NCBI GenBank assembly: GCA_014360745.1
Contig: JACIWY010000146.1
Coordinates: 1 to 8,173 of the forward strand
Direction of reading: 5' to 3'
DNA length: 8,173 nucleotides
DNA from: Chloroflexota bacterium
GTDB lineage: Bacteria; Chloroflexota; Anaerolineae; UBA1429
Part shown: positions 1 through 4,777 of the stretch, piece after piece
How the letters are laid out: each line of letters opens with the position of its first letter
How positions within the stretch are numbered: the stretch's first letter is position 1
Notes under the pieces: model-generated
Seen by the model: the letters and a program-made list of their open reading frames with translations, nothing else
Told to the model about the DNA's origin: nothing
Database searches by the model: none
Translations under genes and position numbers: made by a program

Positions 1-45
1 GCCGGGCAATTTCCGAATGATCTGGCACATTTCGGGCTTGGTCAT
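1..45 (-). CDS. N-terminus of an unidentified fourth gene of the aromatic operon (cut by window edge)
   Basis: Only the first 15 codons are visible, reading MTKPEMCQIIRKLPG and running off the left edge. The ATG at 43-45 overlaps the tyrA stop codon in an ATGA arrangement. A GGAGGT ribosome binding site at 52-57 lies 6 nt upstream, so this is a genuine, translationally coupled start. Its place after aroH-aroF-tyrA suggests another shikimate or aromatic pathway enzyme. EPSP synthase (aroA) is a reasonable guess because it commonly follows tyrA and often has a basic-Pro-Gly stretch shortly before its PGDKS motif, but that motif is outside the window. The identity is not established. Confidence 0.75.
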   Translation of the reverse strand, partial: MTKPEMCQIIRKLPG

Positions 46-944
46 CGATATACCTCCGTGCGTCGCCGGCGGGCCGCTTCCAACAAGGCCTGGAGCTCCA
101 CGTCATCGCCTCGCTCCAGACAGTTGATGAGCTTATCAATCTGCTCGCGTGCTTGGCACAGCGTGCCCAGCACCGGCTCGCGGTTGGTGAGCAGGATGTC
201 CATCATCATTGGTACGCTGCCCCCGGCCACCCGGCTGGTGTCGCGAAAACCGCCGGCGGCCAGCGTCCAGGCCAATGGATCTTGTCGGGCCAGGGCATCG
301 GCCGCATTGACCAGCGCCACGGCCATCATATAGGGCAGGTGGCTGATGATGGCCACCAAGCGGTCATGGCGGGCAGGGTCGAGCAACAACGGCCTGGCCC
401 CCACCGCTTGCACCAGCTCGTAGGCCAGCCCTAACGCCTGGGGCGAGGTCCGCTCCAGAGGCGTCAGGACGAACACCTTGTCTTGATACAACGAGGGCTC
501 GGCCATGGTCAGCCCCGACGTCTCTTTACCACACATCGGGTGCCCCCCCACCGGCTGGACATGCTCGGGCAGCGTCTCCATAGCGGCGCAGATAGCCCGT
601 TTAGTGCTGCCCACGTCCATCAACACGCAGCCCGGCTTGAGCAGTGCGCCGATGCCCTTGATCTTGGCGATAATGTCGTTGACTGGCGTGCACAAGACCA
701 CCACATCGGCATGGCCGACCCCCTCAGCCAGATCGGTCGTGCCCTCGTCGATAAAACGCCAAGCTCGCGCAGTGGCCAGCGTGCTGCGCCGTCGAGCCAC
801 GCCGACGATGCGCCGACAGGCGCGCGTCGAAGCCAGCGCAGCTGCCAAAGACCCCCCCATAAGCCCCAACCCAACAATAGTAACTTGGGCATCCTTAAAG
901 CTTGGCTCACCGGGCGAGTTGGCCGCGGATGATCGCTCTTCCAT
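42..944 (-). CDS. tyrA: Prephenate/arogenate dehydrogenase (TyrA family)
   Basis: This enzyme carries out the NAD(P)-dependent oxidative decarboxylation of prephenate or arogenate in tyrosine synthesis, in the cytoplasm. The 300-residue protein starts with a roughly 18-residue polar extension. A Rossmann dinucleotide loop GLGLMG follows at 25-30, with the nucleotide strand ending VVVLCTP at 81-87. Catalytic-type motifs are DVGSTK with Ser113, GGHPMCGKE with His135, SHLP with His202 and GGFRDTSR with the substrate-binding Arg234. No ACT domain follows, so feedback control in this protein is not evident. After the second beta strand the sequence is GVARRRST and lacks the acidic residue typical of NAD-specific enzymes. 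It resembles the cyanobacterial NADP-dependent arogenate dehydrogenases, so NADP and possibly arogenate use are inferred. The gene begins 3 nt after the aroF stop with only a weak ribosome binding site, so coupled translation is likely. Confidence 0.95.
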   Translation of the reverse strand: MEERSSAANSPGEPSFKDAQVTIVGLGLMGGSLAAALASTRACRRIVGVARRRSTLATARAWRFIDEGTTDLAEGVGHADVVVLCTPVNDIIAKIKGIGALLKPGCVLMDVGSTKRAICAAMETLPEHVQPVGGHPMCGKETSGLTMAEPSLYQDKVFVLTPLERTSPQALGLAYELVQAVGARPLLLDPARHDRLVAIISHLPYMMAVALVNAADALARQDPLAWTLAAGGFRDTSRVAGGSVPMMMDILLTNREPVLGTLCQAREQIDKLINCLERGDDVELQALLEAARRRRTEVYR

Positions 945-947
945 TGC

Positions 948-1961
948 CTACAGCGTCCGATGCACGGCCTGAGCCACGGCGCGGACCTCCTCCACCAACT
1001 CGGCGAAACGATCCAACCGCAGCGACTGGGCGCCATCGGAAAGGGCCTTGTCGGGGTGTGGATGCACCTCGATGATCAGACCATCGGCCCCCGCCGCCAC
1101 CGCCGCTCGAGCCAGCGGGGTGACCCATTCCCAGTTGCCGGTGGCATGGCTGGGATCGATGAACACCGGCAGATGGGTGAACTGCTTGAGCACCGGCACG
1201 GCGCTGATGTCCAGCGTGTTGCGCGTGTAGGTCTCAAAGGTGCGGATACCGCGCTCGCAAAGCATAACGCGATAGTTGCCGTGAGAGAGCACATATTCGG
1301 CGGCCATGAGCAACTCTTCCATGGTAGCCATCATGCCCCGTTTGAGCAACACCGGCTTGCCGGCCTCGCCAACGGCATGAAGCAGGGAAAAGTTTTGCAT
1401 ATTGCGCGCCCCGACTTGGACGATATCGGCCACCTCGCACACCAACGGCACCTGCTGAGGCGCCATGGCCTCGGTGACGATGGCCAGACCGGTCTCTGCC
1501 TTGGCCTCTGCCAACAATTCCAACCCTCTCTCGCCCAACCCCTGAAAACTATATGGGGAGGTGCGCGGCTTGAAGGCGCCGCCGCGCAGGATGTGCACGC
1601 CCATCTCCTTGAGCGCATAGGCCGTTTCCATCAACTGTTCGCGGTCTTCGACCGCGCAGGGGCCGGCTATGAGCACCACCCTGGGGCCTCCCACCGATAC
1701 CCCATCGATGGGCACGACCGTATCCTGGGGATGGAAATCGCGGCTGGCCAGCTTGAACGGCTTGAGGATACGCACGACTTTTTCGACGCCGTCCATCAGC
1801 CGGAACATCGACTCATTCACCGGGCGCTCATCGCCGATGACGCCGATGATGGTCCTCTCTTCGCCGACGGACAGATGGGCGCGGAAGCCCAGCTCGTTCA
1901 CCCGATCGACGACGCCCTGTATTTCATGGGGAGCGGCGCCACTCTTCATTACCACGATCAT
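948..1961 (-). CDS. aroF: 3-deoxy-D-arabino-heptulosonate 7-phosphate (DAHP) synthase, type I-beta with N-terminal regulatory domain
   Basis: This is the first enzyme of the shikimate pathway, condensing phosphoenolpyruvate with erythrose 4-phosphate. The 337-residue protein matches the Thermotoga maritima class. It has an N-terminal ferredoxin-like domain at about 1-70, then a TIM-barrel catalytic domain. Metal ligands fall at Cys102 (GPCAVE), His272 (DPSH), Glu298 (IIEVHP) and Asp309 (LSDG), and the phosphate/PEP motifs KPRTSPYSFQG, GARN and LLKRG are intact. In the regulatory domain His29 and Ser31 are present, the pair known in the Thermotoga enzyme to hold the allosteric inhibitor tyrosine. 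Tyrosine feedback inhibition is therefore inferred. The start is set by an AGGAGG site at 1969-1974, 7 nt upstream and inside the end of the chorismate mutase gene, whose stop overlaps this ATG as ATGA. Family and placement are secure; the symbol aroF is used in the loose sense. Confidence 0.96.
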   Translation of the reverse strand: MIVVMKSGAAPHEIQGVVDRVNELGFRAHLSVGEERTIIGVIGDERPVNESMFRLMDGVEKVVRILKPFKLASRDFHPQDTVVPIDGVSVGGPRVVLIAGPCAVEDREQLMETAYALKEMGVHILRGGAFKPRTSPYSFQGLGERGLELLAEAKAETGLAIVTEAMAPQQVPLVCEVADIVQVGARNMQNFSLLHAVGEAGKPVLLKRGMMATMEELLMAAEYVLSHGNYRVMLCERGIRTFETYTRNTLDISAVPVLKQFTHLPVFIDPSHATGNWEWVTPLARAAVAAGADGLIIEVHPHPDKALSDGAQSLRLDRFAELVEEVRAVAQAVHRTL

Positions 1962-2380
1962 AATTCACCCTCCTGACGCGCGTGCGCATGGCGCCCGACA
2001 GGGCTCGGCCCGGCCAAGTCGGGGCGCAGGTTTCGCGCTCCTCGCTGATACACATGGATAATCTCTCGCTGGGGAACCTCGGTATTCCAGAGAAGCAAGA
2101 TCCGAATGCAACGCGGCAGGCTCCCCGGCACCGGGATTTCGCGCGCGTCCATCAAGGGCACGTGCTCCCAGCCCATCAGCCTGGCCGCCTTGGCCGGAAA
2201 CTCGGCATCCAGATCATCGGTAACGGTGAAAAAGACACCGGCGATATCCTCCGGCGCAATGCCGTTCGCGGCGACCATCTCTTGCAACAGCTCGGTTGTA
2301 GCGTGCAGGATCGCCTCGGCCTCGTTGCAAGCCACGGTAGTGGCGCCGCGGACTCCTCGAGTGCTCATCCCTGCGTCCAT
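1958..2380 (-). CDS. aroH: Monofunctional chorismate mutase, AroH (trimeric barrel) class
   Basis: This enzyme converts chorismate to prephenate, the branch step to tyrosine and phenylalanine. The protein is close to Bacillus subtilis AroH along its whole length. Counting from the inner ATG at 2368, active-site-type residues are Arg7 (RGVRGATT), Phe57 (FPAKAA), Glu77, Cys87-Ile-Arg89, Tyr107 (HVYQ) and Arg115 (LRPDL). The position matching Bacillus Cys75 is Asp. The last 18 residues form a polar tail longer than the family norm, probably because the reading frame extends to overlap aroF. Two starts are possible. ATG at 2380 has a GAGG site 5 nt upstream and gives 140 residues. ATG at 2368 lines up best with the family and gives 136 residues. 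I annotate the first. The frame stays open back to 2581, but that stretch is the attenuator and not protein. The gene is the first structural gene of the operon. Confidence 0.93.
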   Translation of the reverse strand: MDAGMSTRGVRGATTVACNEAEAILHATTELLQEMVAANGIAPEDIAGVFFTVTDDLDAEFPAKAARLMGWEHVPLMDAREIPVPGSLPRCIRILLLWNTEVPQREIIHVYQRGARNLRPDLAGPSPVGRHAHARQEGEL

Positions 2381-2428
2381 CCTTTCCTCGGTGTCATTGC
2401 TCGGCTCGATGCGCCATAGTGAACCAAC

Positions 2429-2465
2429 AAAAAGAGCGTGGGGCTTGAGGCTCCACGCTCTTTTT
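2429..2465 (-). terminator. Intrinsic terminator in the aro operon leader (attenuator hairpin)
   Basis: A perfect 13-bp stem pairs 2453-2465 with 2429-2441 around an 11-nt loop at 2442-2452. The core is GAGCGTGG/CCACGCTC, extended by five A-U pairs. On the minus strand the stem ends in TTTTT followed by GTTGGTT, a classic rho-independent terminator. It lies 48 nt before the first candidate aroH start and 25 nt after the leader-peptide stop, so it ends transcription before the structural genes unless disrupted. Because the A-tract is symmetrical it would also work on a plus-strand transcript, but no plus-strand gene lies upstream to need it. Confidence 0.93.
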
Positions 2466-2475
2466 CTCTTCTTTT

Positions 2476-2499
2476 GGCGGTTGCCTGGTATTAACCGCC
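2476..2499 (-). other. Hairpin spanning the leader-peptide stop codon
   Basis: A perfect 7-bp stem pairs GGCGGTT (2499-2493 on the minus strand) with AACCGCC (2482-2476) around a 10-nt loop. It contains the leader TAA stop at 2491-2493 and sits between antiterminator arms 2 and 3. It would fold inside the antiterminator loop and bring the two arms together, and a ribosome ending translation at the TAA would melt it. It has no T-tract after it and so is not a terminator itself. A role in stabilising the antitermination state is inferred. Confidence 0.65.
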
Positions 2500-2652
2500 T
2501 CTCCCAAGTAGCGCGACGCCTCCTGCCAGGCCGCGAGGATAATAATAGTAATAAAACCAAAAGGCGCCGCGCACAGACCATGAACCCGAGACGCCGCTCA
2601 CCGCGTCTTGGCGCTCAACCATTCGTTTATTCTCAAGAGCATCCACTCGCAT
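2491..2652 (-). CDS. Aromatic-rich leader peptide of the aro operon attenuator
   Basis: This short frame of 53 codons contains eight aromatic codons in a row, FWFYYYYYP at residues 31-39 (aromatic codons at 2539-2562), and ends with TAA at 2491-2493, 25 nt before the terminator. All three aromatic amino acids are sampled, with tyrosine dominant (five codons, four TAT and one TAC). Such runs are the hallmark of leader peptides that sense charged tRNA, and the flanking RNA folds as an attenuator. The start is uncertain. ATG at 2652 has a weak GAGAG site 7 nt upstream. ATG at 2622 would give 43 residues and GTG at 2658 would give 55. The remainder of the peptide has no recognisable domain, as expected if only its translation matters. 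Read in the aroH frame, the same bases give a misleading Leu-rich run. Confidence 0.85.
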   Translation of the reverse strand: MRVDALENKRMVERQDAVSGVSGSWSVRGAFWFYYYYYPRGLAGGVALLGRGG

Positions 2653-2682
2653 GTGCACACTCTCTCAGTGTCTGTTAGGCAT

Positions 2683-2711
2683 AAGATAGCACGAGTGTGA
2701 GAAATTGTCAA
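2683..2711 (-). promoter_or_regulatory. Sigma70-type promoter of the aromatic operon
   Basis: On the minus strand a perfect -35 box TTGACA (2711-2706) is followed after exactly 17 nt by the -10 box TATCTT (2688-2683). The -10 is preceded by TGC, an extended -10 element. The predicted start is an A near 2676, giving a leader of about 295 nt before the aroH start. The leader peptide and the attenuator lie wholly within that leader, which supports both calls. Confidence 0.82.
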
Positions 2712-2719
2712 TCCCCTAT

Positions 2720-2747
2720 TTGACAGGGCGGGGCGCAGACTTAGACT
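2720..2747 (+). promoter_or_regulatory. Divergent promoter of the ECF sigma factor gene
   Basis: A perfect -35 box TTGACA (2720-2725) is followed after 16 nt by TAGACT (2742-2747), four of six matches to the -10 consensus. Transcription would begin near 2754, about 54 nt before the sigma factor ATG. Its -35 lies only 8 bp from the -35 of the opposing aro promoter, so the two polymerases probably cannot bind together. The housekeeping-type -35 suggests that basal expression does not depend on the encoded ECF factor. The -10 is weaker than that of the aro promoter. Confidence 0.55.
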
Positions 2748-2807
2748 GAACGCAACCCTTTTTTGTTCGCGGTGTTACCATCTCTGGAGCGCGATTTGGG
2801 AGCGCAA

Positions 2808-3365
2808 ATGACCGAATGGGATGAACAGGCCTGCATACAGGCGGCCAAAAAGGATCCCAGCGCATTCGGCGAGATCTATGAACATTATGTCGAGCGCATC
2901 TATAGCTACGTGTATCACCGCGTAGGTAATGTGCACGACGCCGAAGATCTCACCTCGCGCGTGTTTTACCGGGCCCTTGCGCACCTAGACAGCTACGACG
3001 ACCGGGGCGTCCCTTTCTCGGCCTGGCTCTATCGCATTGCCCATAATCTGGTGGCCAACTTTCATCGCGATCGCACGCGCCGCCCTGTGCTGGCTTTGGA
3101 TGAGCTGGCCAACAAGAGCCTGGCCAAAGAGCGGCCAGAAGCCTTGGCCGAACAGGAGGATGATGAACGCCTGTTGCAAGAGGTCATCCGCGAACTGGAC
3201 CAAGTGCGCCAAGAGTTGTTGGTGTTGAAATTCACCGAGGGCCTGTCGAACGCCGAAATCGGTGAGATTATGGGCCGCAGCGAGGGCGCTATCAAGTCGC
3301 TCTATCATCGCACACTGCTACAAATGCGTAAAGAAATGGAAAAGAAAGGCATCAAGTTCGAATGA
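2808..3365 (+). CDS. ECF-type RNA polymerase sigma factor
   Basis: This 185-residue protein is the usual length for an extracytoplasmic-function sigma factor, with sigma regions 2 and 4 only. Region 2 covers about 20-92: FGEIYEHYVERIYSYV, the DAEDL motif at 44-48, and the -10 recognition and melting segment PFSAWLYRIAHNLVANF ending in basic RDRTRR. An acidic linker at 98-122 follows. Region 4 at about 130-178 contains the helix-turn-helix LSNAEIGEIMGRSEGAIKS that binds the -35 element. The ATG at 2808 has GGGAG 5 nt upstream. A TTG at 2763 in the same frame would add 15 residues with no similarity to the family, so it was not used. The stop overlaps the next gene by 4 nt (ATGA), which suggests a sigma/anti-sigma pair. 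Its regulon cannot be told from this window. Confidence 0.95.
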   Translation: MTEWDEQACIQAAKKDPSAFGEIYEHYVERIYSYVYHRVGNVHDAEDLTSRVFYRALAHLDSYDDRGVPFSAWLYRIAHNLVANFHRDRTRRPVLALDELANKSLAKERPEALAEQEDDERLLQEVIRELDQVRQELLVLKFTEGLSNAEIGEIMGRSEGAIKSLYHRTLLQMRKEMEKKGIKFE

Positions 3366-3724
3366 CGCACCAGACTCGCTGGATGAAACCTCTAGAGGGG
3401 GTGCGGCGCGCCGTGGAGAATCTAGAGCTGCCTTTCAGCGTCGGGGCCGGTAGCGATATATCGCCGCTGGAGGAAGAAGAACTAGACCAGTTGGAGGGCA
3501 TCGTACGCGGCGCCCTTTCGCCGGTCAAGCCGTCGCCCGGCTTTCGTGCCAGCTTGCACAGCAATCTCGATCTCGCCGCCCGAAGCCACATTGCCGACTT
3601 GGCGCTCGAATACCCCAGACCCTATCGTCAGGGGATCCTCCTTGGCTTGTCCGCCGGGTTGGTCGCCGTCCTCACGGCCATCGTCGTCCTCTTTTTGCGC
3701 GTGAAGCCGCGCGGCGCGGCCTGA
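3362..3724 (+). CDS. Small single-pass membrane protein, candidate anti-sigma factor
   Basis: The 120-residue protein has an acidic soluble part with SPLEEEELDQLE at 34-45 and a PSPGFRASLHSNL segment at 58-70. One strong transmembrane helix follows at about 91-112 (ILLGLSAGLVAVLTAIVVLFL), then a short basic tail. There is no cysteine, so it cannot be a zinc-binding (HxxxCxxC) anti-sigma factor. Its start overlaps the sigma factor stop as ATGA, so the two are translationally coupled. A Pro-x-x-Phe-Arg-x-x-Leu segment just before a membrane helix recurs in small proteins paired with sigma factors, which supports an anti-sigma or sensor role. That role is an inference from position and shape, since I do not recognise the family by sequence. 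Topology is uncertain because both flanks of the helix are basic. Confidence 0.8.
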   Translation: MTHQTRWMKPLEGVRRAVENLELPFSVGAGSDISPLEEEELDQLEGIVRGALSPVKPSPGFRASLHSNLDLAARSHIADLALEYPRPYRQGILLGLSAGLVAVLTAIVVLFLRVKPRGAA

Positions 3725-3787
3725 TGTCTACGCTCCCCCGGCTAATACAGAGTGGCCCCACCACGCATCGGCAGTAGGGAATGGCTC

Positions 3788-4777
3788 TCAATCCGACTTG
3801 AGGTGACAGGCCACCCAATGATTGCCCCCCACGTCCCGGAATTCGGGCTCTACCATCTTGCACTCCTCACGGGCGTAGGGGCAGCGCGTGGAAAAGTTGC
3901 AGCCCAGGGGCGGGTTGGCCGGGCTGGGCACATCGCCCTGCAAGATGATGCGTTTACGTCGATCTTCGACGGCGGGATCGGGGATGGGCACCGCCGAAAG
4001 CAGCGCCTGCGTATAGGGATGAAGCGGGTTGCTATATAGCGTGGCGCGATCGGTCAGCTCCACGATCTTGCCCAGATACATCACCGCCACGCGGTCGCTG
4101 ATATGCCGCACCACCGACAAGTCATGGGCGATGAACAGATAGGTCAGTTTGAACTCGGCTTGGAGCTCTTCCAGCAGGTTGATGATCTGCGCCTGGATCG
4201 ACACATCCAGGGCCGAGATCGGCTCATCGCAAACGATGAAATCGGGTTGCACGGCCAGCGCCCTGGCCACGCCGATGCGCTGGCGTTGGCCCCCTGAAAA
4301 CTCGTGCGGGTAACGATTCACAAAATAGGGATTTAGACCGACGATCTCCAAGAGCTCTTGCACCCGCTGGCGGCGTTTCTTGGGCGTCAGGAGGTTGTGC
4401 ACCTCGAGCGGCTCGCCGACGATGCTGCCCACGGTCATGCGCGGGTTCAGCGAGGCGTAAGGATCCTGAAAGATCATTTGCATGCGCCTCCTCATGCGAC
4501 GCAGCCGCTCCCCCTTGAGCGTCGTCAGCCTTTCGTTCTCAAAATAGACATCCCCGGCGGTGGGGCGGTAAAGCTGTAGGATGGCGCGGCCCGTGGTAGA
4601 TTTACCACAGCCGCTCTCTCCTACCAGGCCCAACGTCTCGCCGCGATAGATATTGAACGTCAGCCCGTCCACCGCTTTGATGTCGCCAATGTGGTGTTGA
4701 AAAACGATCCCCTGCGTGATAGGAAAATACATTTTCAGGTTTTCAACCCGCACCAGCACATTGTCTTGCTCGCTCAT
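3788..4777 (-). CDS. dppF: Dipeptide/oligopeptide ABC transporter ATP-binding protein (DppF/OppF)
   Basis: This is one of the two cytoplasmic ATPases that power peptide import. The 329-residue protein has Walker A GESGCGKST at 53-61, Q-loop Gln104, ABC signature SGGQRQR at 161-167, Walker B ending CDE at 183-185, D-loop SALD and H-loop His218. The C-terminal oligopeptide-type extension carries HPYTQALLSAVP and a four-cysteine set, Cys293, Cys299, Cys306 and Cys324, the pattern linked to an iron-sulfur cluster in this subfamily. TTGRAILQLYRPTAG after Walker A favours the F over the D subunit. The start overlaps the dppD stop by 4 nt (ATGA), so the two should be made in equal amounts. It is the last gene of the operon and converges with the sigma/membrane-protein pair across 63 nt. 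Substrate class (peptide, nickel or sugar oligomer) is not fixed by sequence. Confidence 0.95.
   Translation of the reverse strand: MSEQDNVLVRVENLKMYFPITQGIVFQHHIGDIKAVDGLTFNIYRGETLGLVGESGCGKSTTGRAILQLYRPTAGDVYFENERLTTLKGERLRRMRRRMQMIFQDPYASLNPRMTVGSIVGEPLEVHNLLTPKKRRQRVQELLEIVGLNPYFVNRYPHEFSGGQRQRIGVARALAVQPDFIVCDEPISALDVSIQAQIINLLEELQAEFKLTYLFIAHDLSVVRHISDRVAVMYLGKIVELTDRATLYSNPLHPYTQALLSAVPIPDPAVEDRRKRIILQGDVPSPANPPLGCNFSTRCPYAREECKMVEPEFRDVGGNHWVACHLKSD

Larger units (their letters stand above)
2429..2572 (-). promoter_or_regulatory. Ribosome-mediated aromatic amino acid attenuator (protector, antiterminator, terminator)
   Basis: Three mutually exclusive pairings can be read from the minus-strand RNA. 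Protector 1:2 pairs GCGCGGCGCC (2572-2563) with GGCGTCGCGC (2520-2511), ten pairs with one G-U, and encloses the aromatic codons. Antiterminator 2:3 pairs TCGCGCTACTT (2516-2506) with AAGAGCGTGG (2462-2453), ten pairs with two G-U and one bulged A at 2509. Terminator 3:4 is the hairpin at 2429-2465. A ribosome stalled on the Tyr codons covers arm 1, frees arm 2 and so blocks the terminator. Without stalling, either arm 1 or the ribosome at the leader stop occupies arm 2 and transcription ends. This is the same logic as the enterobacterial trp and phe attenuators. No T-box consensus or repeated TRAP-type GAG/UAG sites are seen. Pairings were found by eye, without energy calculation. Confidence 0.87.

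Noticed and set aside
960..1976. Long plus-strand reading frame of 338 codons opposite the DAHP synthase gene
   Set aside because: It is the antisense of a well-supported enzyme gene and is rich in His, Gln and Arg as expected for a mirror frame in GC-rich DNA. It shows no recognisable motif.
2657..2671. Five-bp hairpin ACACT/AGTGT at the very start of the leader RNA, with GAGAG in the loop
   Set aside because: Too short to support a function. It may slightly affect access to the leader-peptide ribosome binding site, but this cannot be judged by eye.
2381..2700. T-box riboswitch or TRAP-type regulation in the aro leader
   Set aside because: No sequence resembling the T-box antiterminator consensus or a specifier loop, and no regular GAG/UAG repeats, were found. 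The aromatic codon run explains the terminator better.
2763..2807. Upstream TTG start for the sigma factor
   Set aside because: It adds 15 residues that do not resemble the family, lacks a ribosome binding site and would start only about 9 nt after the predicted transcription start.
3725..3787. Terminator between the convergent membrane-protein and dppF genes
   Set aside because: Only a 4-bp GTGG/CCAC stem is visible and no T-tract follows on either strand, so no terminator is called.
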